In this document: piece after piece, positions 1-7,840 of the stretch | Layout of the letters: each line of letters starts with the position of its first letter | How positions within the stretch are numbered: position 1 is the first letter of the stretch | Assembly (NCBI GenBank): GCA_002323775.1 | Contig: DCPV01000139.1 | Location: 1 to 18,615, forward strand | Direction: 5' to 3' | Source: Firmicutes bacterium UBA1535 | GTDB taxonomy: Bacteria > Bacillota > Clostridia > Tissierellales > Sedimentibacteraceae | DNA: 18,615 nt | The notes under the pieces: generated by a model | Databases searched by the model: none | The model's input: only the letters and a program-made list of their open reading frames with translations | Told to the model about the DNA's origin: nothing | Program-made: the position numbers and the translations under genes

Positions 1-1752
1 CATGGAGCACTTTGCATGTGTTATTCCGGACAATGCTATTTCAGTAGCTTTCTAGGTGGACGAAGTGGAAATAGAGGAAAATGCGCTCAACCTTGCAGAC
101 TTAATTACAGCTTTTTAAATAAAAGAAAAAATTCTATTGAAGAAAAATTTGAGGAAAAACCACTTTTAAGCTTAAAGGATTTTAAAGCTGGAGATTCAGT
201 CTGTGATTTGATAGATGTAGGCGTAGAAACTCTAAAAATTGAGGGAAGAATGAAAAACCCTGAGTATACTGCTATTGTTACTGAATACTATAGGAAGGTA
301 ATTGATAATTGTTTGGAAAAAACAATTTCTAAACACGATATAAGATTACTGGAGAAAAAGGTAGAATCCGTGTTTAGTCGTGGTTTTACAAATGGATATC
401 TGAGCAAAAACGCTGAGGATATGCTTGCAGGTGTTAGCAGTGGCTCAAAGGGTGCAGATATTGAAGATATAATTGACGAAATAAAAGATAAAATCAGTCC
501 TAATAGTAATTATAGAAGAAAGAGCATTGATTTATCTGTTGAAATAAAGCTTGGCAGCAAAATCAAGCTTATAGCTAATGACGGTAAGCATGAAGTTATA
601 ACTTTCAGTGATGAGATAGTTGAAAAAAGCATTAAAAATCCTGTAACAAGAGAGATTATTGAAGATCAGATTAGTAAGCTTGGCAATACTGTGTTTAGCC
701 TCAATAATTTAGAAATAAATTTTGACGAAAATGCTTTTGTTGGAAAAAGCACATTAAACAAGTTAAGGCGTGAAGCAATTGATAAGCTTTATCAATTAAA
801 TGCTAATTATTATGATAGGAAAAACAAACCAAGAATTATCAAAGAAGATATGTTTAGACTGTTGGAAAATCAAAAACAATCTAAATCTGCTGATAAGTTT
901 GATGCAAAACCGAAAATCAGTTTAAAAATCAATTCAGAGGAAGAATTGGAAAGTATTGACTTTTCAAAGATTGGGAGAGTTTATTTCCCTGTTAATTTAG
1001 CATCTATTTTTGAAGCAAGTTCTGAAAATGCTTATAATAAAGGAAAGATGGAAAATGTTGAAAAATATTTATATATTCCGAACATTGTAAGCGAGGAAAT
1101 GTATGAATATTTAAAAGATAACATGAAAATATATGAAGATATTTTTGATAGTGTATGTGTAAATAATATAGGAACATACAGCTTCTTTGAAAAGCACAGC
1201 AAATTAAAAATCCATTGCGGCTACTTTTTCAACATTATCAACTCATATAATGCAAAAGCTTTGCAGGAAAAGGGAGCAGAGGGAATAAGCTTTTCAATAG
1301 AGTCAAATATTAAGGATATTGAAGCTATATCTGAAAACACAGTCATAAAAACTGAATTAGTATCATATGCTTACATTCAGATGGTGACAATGAAAAATTG
1401 TCCGTTTTCGGTTTTGAAAAAATGCAAAAGTCAAGGTAATTGCAGTTCGTGTGAGTATAGAATAGGTTATCAGCTAAAGGACAGACTTGGAGTGAATTTC
1501 AATATTGAGAGAGAAAACAAGGTATCTTTATTGTACAACAGTGTACCTATGACTACTATTGGCAAAACAAGCGAGTTTTTAGATTATAACATCAATTACT
1601 ATTTTGTTGATAGCAAGTGGGTAGAAGATATAAACGCAGTTATAGATGTTCTGCATAAGGAAATCAATGAACAGTATGTTGATACCGATGAGTATGATAT
1701 ACTAAAATCAAACAGTTTCACAAGAGGACATTATTTTAAAAATGTTTTGTAA
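1..1752 (+). CDS. U32 peptidase-family protein, RlhA-like (5' end missing)
   Basis: The reading frame is open from the first base, so the N-terminal part lies outside the window; 583 residues are visible. It opens directly in the U32 signature (HGALC, YSGQC, then NRGKCAQPCR). Next come LKDF and KIEGRMKNPEY, both typical of the family. A second cysteine cluster sits at visible residues 467, 475, 481 and 484 (CPF...KKC...CSSC), followed by a DRLG segment. This long form with an extra C-terminal half resembles RlhA (YdcP), which hydroxylates C2501 of 23S rRNA; shorter relatives (TrhP) act on tRNA, and UbiU/UbiV bind a 4Fe-4S cluster through conserved cysteines. Cysteines 5, 12 and 28 are spaced like cluster ligands, which is inference. 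A protease role is unlikely despite the family name. The gene is followed closely by mutS2. The family is certain; the RlhA assignment is moderately sure. Confidence 0.85.
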   Translation, partial: HGALCMCYSGQCYFSSFLGGRSGNRGKCAQPCRLNYSFLNKRKNSIEEKFEEKPLLSLKDFKAGDSVCDLIDVGVETLKIEGRMKNPEYTAIVTEYYRKVIDNCLEKTISKHDIRLLEKKVESVFSRGFTNGYLSKNAEDMLAGVSSGSKGADIEDIIDEIKDKISPNSNYRRKSIDLSVEIKLGSKIKLIANDGKHEVITFSDEIVEKSIKNPVTREIIEDQISKLGNTVFSLNNLEINFDENAFVGKSTLNKLRREAIDKLYQLNANYYDRKNKPRIIKEDMFRLLENQKQSKSADKFDAKPKISLKINSEEELESIDFSKIGRVYFPVNLASIFEASSENAYNKGKMENVEKYLYIPNIVSEEMYEYLKDNMKIYEDIFDSVCVNNIGTYSFFEKHSKLKIHCGYFFNIINSYNAKALQEKGAEGISFSIESNIKDIEAISENTVIKTELVSYAYIQMVTMKNCPFSVLKKCKSQGNCSSCEYRIGYQLKDRLGVNFNIERENKVSLLYNSVPMTTIGKTSEFLDYNINYYFVDSKWVEDINAVIDVLHKEINEQYVDTDEYDILKSNSFTRGHYFKNVL

Positions 1753-1775
1753 AAAGAAATTAATTTTCTTATAAC
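1747..1775 (+). promoter_or_regulatory. Candidate sigma-A promoter for mutS2
   Basis: A -35-like TTGTAA (1747-1752, overlapping the end of the U32 gene) and a -10-like TATAAC (1770-1775) are separated by exactly 17 bp. A short inverted repeat (ACACCA, AA, TGGTGT; 1774-1787) covers the expected start site. The mutS2 ribosome binding site GGAGGT (1791-1796) follows, 5 nt before the ATG, so a transcript from here would have a leader of about 20 nt. The -35 matches only four of six consensus bases, so read-through from the upstream gene is a fair alternative. Confidence 0.4.
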
Positions 1776-1801
1776 ACCAAATGGTGTGTGGGAGGTAACA
1801 A

Positions 1802-4183
1802 ATGAAACAAAAATCTAAAAATGTTTTAGAGTTTAAAAAAATAATAGAGCAGGTAGAAAGCTTTGCTAAAACAGAGCAGGGCAAAGAAAAAGTAAGAAAA
1901 ATAGATACTTCGGACGATTTAGAAGAAGTAAAACGCATGCAGCAGGAAACCTCAGAGGCTTATTCTTTGATAATGGAAAAAGGAAGAGCTCCTTTTGCAG
2001 GGATTAGTGATATAAGAGAGCATGCTAAAAGAGCGGCTTTGGGAGGATGTATATCTATATCAGGACTTTTAAGATGTGCAGACACCTTAAGAGCAGCAAG
2101 ACTTCTTAAAAATCATATTTTACTTAATAGAACGGATGAAAGAGTCTTTGAAATAATCGATAATTTATGTCAAAATATATACACCGATAAAAGCGTAGAA
2201 GACGAAATATATTTTGTTATTATCTCAGAGGAAGATATTGCAGATGATGCAAGTCCTGAACTTAAAAGAATTCGTAAGGAAATCGCTATAAAAACCTCGG
2301 CCATAAGAAATAAAATAAATTCTATGGTAACATCTTCAGAAACTCAGAAATATTTGCAAGAGCAAATAGTTACTATGAGAAACGACAGATATGTTCTTCC
2401 GGTTAGAGCAGAGTATCGTTCAATGGTAAAAGGGGTAATTCATGACCAGTCATCGACAGGAGCAACCTTATTTGTTGAGCCAATGGCAATAGTTGAGATG
2501 AATGCGGGGTTATCTATGCTTAAAGTTGATGAGAAAAAAGAAATAGAAAGAATTCTGTATCAGCTAAGTGGTGTAGTAGCTGAAATTGAAGAACAAATTA
2601 AGCTTAACCACGAGATTTTAAGAGATCTTGACTATATGTTTGCAAAAGGCGAATATGCAATCAGCATAAATGCTATAATGCCTGAATTAAATGACAAAGG
2701 TCATATAAGAATTAAAAACGGTCGTCATCCACTGATAGATAAGAAGCTAATAGTTCCTATCAATATATGGGTTGGTGATGATTTCACACAGTTAATTATA
2801 ACAGGTCCAAACACTGGAGGAAAAACTGTAAGCTTAAAAACACTTGGACTATTTAGCCTTATGGCTATGGCAGGCTTGCACGTTCCGGCAGATTATGGAA
2901 CTAACTTATCAATATTTGATGCAGTATATGCTGATATTGGAGACGAGCAAAGCATAGAGCAAAGCTTAAGTACATTTTCATCACATATGACTAATATTGT
3001 TAAGATTATGAAAGAGGTTACAAGCAGAAGCTTTGTGCTATTTGATGAGCTAGGGGCGGGTACTGACCCCGATGAGGGAGCGGCACTTGCTATGGCTATA
3101 CTTGATACACTTAGAGAGAGAAAGATAGTTACCGCTGCTACAACCCATTACAGCGAGCTAAAGCTTTATGCCTTGACTAATGAGGGTGTATGTAACGGAA
3201 GCGTTGAGTTTAGCTTAGAGACCTTGAGTCCGACTTATAAGGTGCTGATAGGCGTTCCGGGGAAATCAAATGCCTTTGCTATATCTAAAAAAATAGGTTT
3301 AAGCGATAACATAATATCAAAGGCGAAAGCTATGATAGAAAAAGAAACTGTGCAATTTGAAGATGTATTGGCCAAGATAGAAAATGATAGAAAATATATT
3401 GAACAAAAGAGAATGGACATTGATAATCTAAAGAATGAGCATGACAAATTGTACAAGGAAGTCCTTGCAAGAGAGAAGAAAATCAATGATAAAAACAATA
3501 AAATTATCAGCGACGCAAATTATGAGGCTAGAAGAATACTTGACGAGGCTAAAAGAGAAGCGGCAGATATAATAAAAGAGCTAAAGCAAATAAACCTTGA
3601 TATGGATAGCGAAAGAAGCAGAAAAGCCTATGAGTTAAGACAAAGCCTTAATGATAGGATGCGTGATATTGATGAAAAATTGTTTGAAGGCTTGCAGCCT
3701 GATTTTGAGCAAGAGCCTGTAGATAAAAATGAGGAACTAAAAAAAGGTGATTATGTTTTAGTAAAAACATTAAATCAAAAGGGATACATTTTAGATATTG
3801 ATAATTCAAATGCTGCAACAGTTCAAATTGGTCTTTTAAAAATGAGAGTTAAATTAGAAGAATTAGTAAAGATACAATCTGAGGAAGAAAAAATCCAAAC
3901 TGTTAAGACGGGAAAAATGATAAGGCTAAGAACAAACTCTGTAAAGCCGAGCATTGATTTAAGGGGAATGAATCTTGACGGAGCTATCATGGAAATTGAT
4001 AAATATTTAGATGACGCATATTTATCAGGTTTAAATGAGGTTTCAATTATTCATGGAAAAGGTACAGGGATACTCCGAGAGGGAATTAAGCAATATTTAA
4101 AATCCCATAAATATGTAAAAGAATTCAGAATTGGTAATTTCAACGAGGGTGGAGATGGCGTAACTATAGTGTCATTTTCCTAG
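1802..4183 (+). CDS. mutS2: MutS2 ATPase/endonuclease (ribosome collision rescue)
   Basis: The protein has 793 residues, the usual MutS2 length. It lacks the mismatch-recognition N-terminal domain of MutS. The ABC-type ATPase shows Walker A GPNTGGKT at residues 335-342 and the Walker B region FDELGAGTDP around D415-E416. A long charged coiled-coil segment (about 510-640) follows, then a KOW-like stretch (about 645-690). The C-terminal Smr domain carries DLRG (719-722) and HGKGTG (751-756), the motifs linked to nuclease activity. In Bacillus subtilis MutS2 (RqcU) splits collided ribosomes to feed the quality-control pathway; in Helicobacter and Thermus it was linked to suppression of recombination. 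Start choice: ATG 5 nt after a strong GGAGGT. It sits 49 bp behind an rRNA-modification-like gene. The sequence is intact with all key motifs. Confidence 0.97.
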   Translation: MKQKSKNVLEFKKIIEQVESFAKTEQGKEKVRKIDTSDDLEEVKRMQQETSEAYSLIMEKGRAPFAGISDIREHAKRAALGGCISISGLLRCADTLRAARLLKNHILLNRTDERVFEIIDNLCQNIYTDKSVEDEIYFVIISEEDIADDASPELKRIRKEIAIKTSAIRNKINSMVTSSETQKYLQEQIVTMRNDRYVLPVRAEYRSMVKGVIHDQSSTGATLFVEPMAIVEMNAGLSMLKVDEKKEIERILYQLSGVVAEIEEQIKLNHEILRDLDYMFAKGEYAISINAIMPELNDKGHIRIKNGRHPLIDKKLIVPINIWVGDDFTQLIITGPNTGGKTVSLKTLGLFSLMAMAGLHVPADYGTNLSIFDAVYADIGDEQSIEQSLSTFSSHMTNIVKIMKEVTSRSFVLFDELGAGTDPDEGAALAMAILDTLRERKIVTAATTHYSELKLYALTNEGVCNGSVEFSLETLSPTYKVLIGVPGKSNAFAISKKIGLSDNIISKAKAMIEKETVQFEDVLAKIENDRKYIEQKRMDIDNLKNEHDKLYKEVLAREKKINDKNNKIISDANYEARRILDEAKREAADIIKELKQINLDMDSERSRKAYELRQSLNDRMRDIDEKLFEGLQPDFEQEPVDKNEELKKGDYVLVKTLNQKGYILDIDNSNAATVQIGLLKMRVKLEELVKIQSEEEKIQTVKTGKMIRLRTNSVKPSIDLRGMNLDGAIMEIDKYLDDAYLSGLNEVSIIHGKGTGILREGIKQYLKSHKYVKEFRIGNFNEGGDGVTIVSFS

Positions 4184-4438
4184 TTTTTCCTAGTTTTTTC
4201 TCAGTGGCAAATGAGATAATTTCAAGCTTTAATCGAAATTAGGCAAATTATGTAATAAAAATTTCCTTGACTTTCCATTCGATGTTAATTATAATACTCC
4301 TGTATTAAAAAGGAATAAATTATTTATACATTTTTTAGTTATAAAATTAAAAAAATGGTAAATAATAATAATGTTTCCTTAATATGATTTCTTGATAACT
4401 ATAGAGAAATTAAAAAAAAGAAAGAAACAGGAGAAAAG
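4184..4438. other. Intergenic region between mutS2 and the lytic transglycosylase gene
   Basis: This is 255 bp of AT-rich DNA. Just after the mutS2 stop, a 10-bp unit (TTTTTCCTAG) occurs in about 2.3 tandem copies. Two small hairpins follow: TCTCA/TGAGA around 4199-4215 and AATTTC/GAAATT at 4218-4240. Neither is followed by a T-run, so I cannot name a convincing terminator for mutS2. The promoter at 4267-4295 is listed separately. After it lies an untranslated leader of about 137 nt that is almost all A and T, with no recognisable riboswitch. Confidence 0.6.
4267..4295 (+). promoter_or_regulatory. Strong sigma-A promoter for the lytic transglycosylase gene
   Basis: TTGACT at 4267-4272 and a perfect TATAAT at 4290-4295 are separated by 17 bp, matching 11 of 12 consensus bases. 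The expected start of transcription is near 4302, leaving a leader of about 137 nt before the ATG at 4439. Confidence 0.8.
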
Positions 4439-5113
4439 ATGGAAAGCAAAAATATAAAGCAATTCATAGGACTTGTATTGTTTGTAGCTTTGATTTCATA
4501 TGTATTTTTATTCAAATTAAGCACGATTGCTGATGCAGAAATTATATCTCAAGAAGAAGCATTAAAGCTTAGATTAAAAGAAATTGTAAATACATTTGAG
4601 TTCAAGACACCAACAAAGGTCTTTGAAAACAAGCTATTAGTCTTTGTCAGTGCTCAGACCGGACTAAATTATAGTGAAAGTCAATTTATGATTGATAAAT
4701 GCAATAAAAATGACATAGAATTATTTATGATTCTTGGTCTGATAAAAAAAGAAAGTGATTTTGACCCAGATACTACAGGTAATAGTGGCGAAATCGGACT
4801 CGGACAGTTGATGGAGAAAACAGCAAAGCATTATTCAAACCAGTTGGGTTATAAGTATACTAAAGAAGCTACATATGACCCTAAGAGGAATATTGACTTA
4901 GCTGTAGAGCACATATCATATCTAAAACAGCTGTATGAAAATGATGAGCATAAAATTTTAACAGCTTATAACAGAGGTACGAAAGGTCTTGAAAATTATA
5001 TCAGAGATCAAAGATCACCTTTTGAAGAAAGCAGTATGAGCACTTACTCTGTTGATGTCCTCAAGTATAGAGACGAGTTTAAAAAAGAATTTGAAAAATA
5101 TGTGAGTAAGTAG
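4439..5113 (+). CDS. Membrane-bound or secreted lytic murein transglycosylase (SLT domain)
   Basis: The protein has 224 residues. A hydrophobic segment at about residues 10-27 (GLVLFVALISYVFLF) acts as a signal peptide or membrane anchor; an ADA at 31-33 could be a signal peptidase site. The SLT domain (goose-lysozyme-like fold) spans about 90-215. It shows the catalytic glutamate E105 in KKESDFDP, then GEIGLGQLMEKTA (117-129, the usual GLMQ-type motif as GLGQL), and AYNRG at 176-180. Enzymes of this family cut the MurNAc-GlcNAc bond of peptidoglycan and form 1,6-anhydro-MurNAc ends outside the membrane. The small size and lack of wall-binding domains resemble the single-domain Slt-type proteins of Clostridia. 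The ribosome site AGGAG at 4429-4433 sets the start. It is likely transcribed alone from the promoter at 4267. Confidence 0.9.
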   Translation: MESKNIKQFIGLVLFVALISYVFLFKLSTIADAEIISQEEALKLRLKEIVNTFEFKTPTKVFENKLLVFVSAQTGLNYSESQFMIDKCNKNDIELFMILGLIKKESDFDPDTTGNSGEIGLGQLMEKTAKHYSNQLGYKYTKEATYDPKRNIDLAVEHISYLKQLYENDEHKILTAYNRGTKGLENYIRDQRSPFEESSMSTYSVDVLKYRDEFKKEFEKYVSK

Positions 5114-5119
5114 TATAAT
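5091..5119 (+). promoter_or_regulatory. Sigma-A promoter for the operon beginning at 5170
   Basis: TTGAAA (5091-5096, inside the end of the transglycosylase gene) and a perfect TATAAT (5114-5119) are separated by exactly 17 bp. Transcription would start near 5126, about 44 nt before the ATG at 5170. The -10 element is the first six bases of the inverted repeat at 5114-5145, which suggests that a bound regulator could block it. Confidence 0.6.
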
Positions 5120-5145
5120 AGCTGATAGTGATATCAGCTATTATA
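5114..5145 (+). repeat. 14-bp perfect inverted repeat: operator and/or terminator
   Basis: The arms TATAATAGCTGATA (5114-5127) and TATCAGCTATTATA (5132-5145) are perfectly complementary around the loop GTGA. The element starts at the base after the transglycosylase stop codon and ends 8 nt before the next ribosome binding site. As RNA read from upstream it is a stable hairpin followed by only UUUU, a plausible weak terminator. As DNA it covers a -10 element and start site, as an operator would. It may serve both purposes. Confidence 0.7.
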
Positions 5146-5169
5146 TTTTACCTAAAGGAGTTGTGCCAA

Positions 5170-6057
5170 ATGGAGCAAAGAATATATGAATTTATAAAAT
5201 ATTGCAATTCAGATAGCTTAACAGATGAAATTCCAAGCTTGAATTACCAGCTTTTTACGATGTCTTTACGCTCTATGCTTCCATTTGAACATAAAATTGG
5301 CTGCAAATTCGATGAAATCAGATATATAGATGAGATAAAAACCTTAAAATATTATATCAATGGAGAAGATAAGCTAGTTATAAATAAGATAAAGCAAAAC
5401 AGTGCGATGACAACTTATGACAGTTTACTGGAGTATAAAATAATTCCCATAATCATATCAAATGCTATATGGGAAAACATAGTAAACGAAGTTTTAAAAT
5501 GCCTTGTTTTTTATACATATAGCAAGGAAAATATATTGGAGGCTATTGTACTTTCCTCTGTATTGCATGAATTTATTGAAAATAATTGCATAGATAAAGA
5601 TTATCTGCATAGCGTTACTAAGCAAAGAATAATTGAATTTTCAATAAAAGACTTTTTCAAGGATAATTTTGATGCTCCGGTAAAAAATACTTATAATGTA
5701 AGCTTTGAAAGAGAAAGAATTTCATATATAATGAAGGAAAATATATTTGATAGTGACTTCTTTTTAGATAAAAAAATAATTAATTATGTATTGAATAAAT
5801 CTTCTGATGAAAATGCTACAATCACAGATTTTAACAATAATAATTTGCAAAACTTAAGCTCATATTTATATAAATTAAGAAAAGGCATGATAGACCCAAG
5901 GAAAATAAATTACAATTCTAATAATACTGAGTTAAAACCAAATATAGAGCAAGGAAGCTTTACACATCCCATTTTGGGAAAATGCCTTGTGATAAAAAGA
6001 ACTGAAAATGAAGCAATTGTGAAAACAAAAACAGGAAATATAAAAGTGAGAGTGTGA
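5170..6057 (+). CDS. Unrecognised 295-residue protein with a beta-rich C-terminal tail
   Basis: I do not recognise this protein. The frame is open from a GTG at 5128, but the ATG at 5170 is the likely start because AAAGGAG (5154-5160) lies 9 nt before it. No signal peptide or clear membrane segment is present, so it is probably cytoplasmic. Residues 1-250 look largely helical, rich in Ile, Lys, Asn and Tyr, with LRSMLPFEHKIGC and FIENNC as distinctive stretches. The last 34 residues (262-295) contain HPILGKCLVIKR and end in KTKTGNIKVRV. This resembles a small SH3-like barrel of the HxxFGxGxV type found at the ends of some nucleic-acid enzymes; that comparison is weak inference. It is separated by one base from the radical SAM gene, so the two are co-transcribed and probably linked in function. 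Confidence 0.7.
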   Translation: MEQRIYEFIKYCNSDSLTDEIPSLNYQLFTMSLRSMLPFEHKIGCKFDEIRYIDEIKTLKYYINGEDKLVINKIKQNSAMTTYDSLLEYKIIPIIISNAIWENIVNEVLKCLVFYTYSKENILEAIVLSSVLHEFIENNCIDKDYLHSVTKQRIIEFSIKDFFKDNFDAPVKNTYNVSFERERISYIMKENIFDSDFFLDKKIINYVLNKSSDENATITDFNNNNLQNLSSYLYKLRKGMIDPRKINYNSNNTELKPNIEQGSFTHPILGKCLVIKRTENEAIVKTKTGNIKVRV

Positions 6058-6058
6058 A

Positions 6059-7840
6059 ATGAAAACTTTATTAGTATCTCTTGATTCAAAATTCATACAT
6101 TCAAATCTTGCACTTAGATACATAAAGAATTATTGTGCTGATAGCTTTGACATAGAGATAAAGGAATTTACGATAAATCAAAAAATAGAATATATTACTG
6201 ATGAGATTATAAGCACTAAAGCAGAGTTGATATGCTTTTCCTGCTACATATGGAATATTGAGTACATCAATGAAATAATATATATTTTAAAGATATCCAA
6301 TCCAAATATAAAAATTCTTTTTGGTGGACCTGAGGTATCATACGAGATAAGAAATATTATGCAGGACAATGCTTTAATTGATTTTATAATATACGGAGAG
6401 GGCGAAATCAGCTTTAAGGAGTTTTTGACTGCTATTCATGAAAACAAGCCTTTGTCAGAGGTTAGAGGCTTAGCGTATAGAAATGCAGACAAAGCTTTGT
6501 CAGAAATAAGCGGCGACTCGCCATATAAATGTGGAAATGAAGATGAAATCATAATAAATAAGCCCCGTGAAATAAATTATGATTTAGACATCCTAGCATT
6601 TCCATATAAAAATGATGATAAATATTACGATAAGATAATTTACTATGAGTCCTCAAGAGGCTGTCCTTTTAGATGTGCATTTTGTATGTCCTCAATCGAT
6701 AAGTCCGTTAGAACATTTTCCTTTGAAAGAGTGAAAAAGGATTTATCAATTTTGTTAAACAGCAAGGCAAGACAGATTAAATTTGTAGACAGAACCTTTA
6801 ATGCCGACTATAAAAGAGCTATGAAAATCATGCAATTTATAGTTGAAAACAATAAAAATAACATGACAATTCATTTTGAGATAACAGCAGATATTATAAA
6901 TGATGAGTTTTTAGAATTTCTAAAGCATATGCCTGTCAATATGTTTCAGTTTGAAATAGGAGTGCAAAGCCTGAATGAAAAAACACTTTGTGAAATAAAC
7001 AGGAAAACAGATATTGAAAGATTGGTATATGTTGTGAATAAAGTCAAGGAAAACAAAAATATTCATATACATCTTGACTTAATAGCAGGTTTGCCATACG
7101 AAGACTATGATACATTTAAGCTTTCATTTGATAAAATACACAATTTGTATACGGACAAACTACAGCTTGGATTTTTAAAGGTTTTGAGAGGGACAAAAAT
7201 ATATCAGGATTTGAAAATTCATGATATAAGATACAGCAGAAAAGCACCATATGAGATAATAAAGAACAAATATATCAGCTATGAAGAAATTCTAAAGCTT
7301 AAAAATATTGAGGAACTTGTTGAAAGATACTATAACGAAAGATATTTTTACAATACAATTATTTATATTATGGAGAGCTTTTACAATAATAAAGCCTTTG
7401 AATTTTACGAAGAATTTAGCAAATATTGGAAAATAAATAATTTGTACATGGCAATGCACAACAGGAAAAAATTGTATGAAATAATTTATAATTTTGCAAA
7501 AAACAAAGGAATTTTGACAAGTGAATTTATGGACAATTTGCTGTATGACTTTGTTTCCTGCAATGAAAAAGAAGAACTATTGTACATTTTTGATAAAGAT
7601 AAAGAAGAATCCTTGCGAGATACTAAAAAAATTATTGCTAAGAATGAAGAATTCAGAAAGAAATATTTTGATATTGAAGATATGAATTACAGGATAATAA
7701 ATGATTTTAGACTTGTAAATATCTCCGGGGATATTATACTATTTGTGTATAAAAATAAGGAAAATATATTTGAAAGATGTAAAACATATAAAATTAATGA
7801 ATTTTTAAAACCTATATACTATAAGGAGGAAAATCAGTGA
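6059..7840 (+). CDS. B12-binding radical SAM protein with DUF4080-type C-terminus
   Basis: The protein has 593 residues. The N-terminal domain (about 1-150) begins LLVSLDSKFIHSNLALRYI and includes FGGPEVSYE and YGEGEISF, the pattern of cobalamin-binding Rossmann domains in this class. The radical SAM core shows CxxxCxxC as C202, C206 and C209 (RGCPFRCAFC), the ligands of the 4Fe-4S cluster that cleaves S-adenosylmethionine. The region after about 360 (LGFLKVLRGTKIYQD, then APYEIIKNKYIS and YYNERYFYNT) matches the DUF4080 tail common in Firmicutes. Such proteins are presumed B12-dependent methyl or rearrangement enzymes; I know of no proven substrate. The ATG is one base after the previous stop with only a weak ribosome site (GUGAG), suggesting translational coupling. 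The end overlaps the next start by 4 bases. Confidence 0.9.
   Translation: MKTLLVSLDSKFIHSNLALRYIKNYCADSFDIEIKEFTINQKIEYITDEIISTKAELICFSCYIWNIEYINEIIYILKISNPNIKILFGGPEVSYEIRNIMQDNALIDFIIYGEGEISFKEFLTAIHENKPLSEVRGLAYRNADKALSEISGDSPYKCGNEDEIIINKPREINYDLDILAFPYKNDDKYYDKIIYYESSRGCPFRCAFCMSSIDKSVRTFSFERVKKDLSILLNSKARQIKFVDRTFNADYKRAMKIMQFIVENNKNNMTIHFEITADIINDEFLEFLKHMPVNMFQFEIGVQSLNEKTLCEINRKTDIERLVYVVNKVKENKNIHIHLDLIAGLPYEDYDTFKLSFDKIHNLYTDKLQLGFLKVLRGTKIYQDLKIHDIRYSRKAPYEIIKNKYISYEEILKLKNIEELVERYYNERYFYNTIIYIMESFYNNKAFEFYEEFSKYWKINNLYMAMHNRKKLYEIIYNFAKNKGILTSEFMDNLLYDFVSCNEKEELLYIFDKDKEESLRDTKKIIAKNEEFRKKYFDIEDMNYRIINDFRLVNISGDIILFVYKNKENIFERCKTYKINEFLKPIYYKEENQ

Noticed and set aside
4175..4200. 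Tandem TTTTTCCTAG repeat over the mutS2 stop codon as a functional element
   Set aside because: It is only 2.3 copies of a simple T-rich unit and is best read as a small slippage duplication.
5128..5169. Upstream GTG start that would lengthen the 295-residue protein by 14 residues
   Set aside because: It lies in the loop of the inverted repeat, has no ribosome binding site, and a strong AAAGGAG serves the ATG at 5170.
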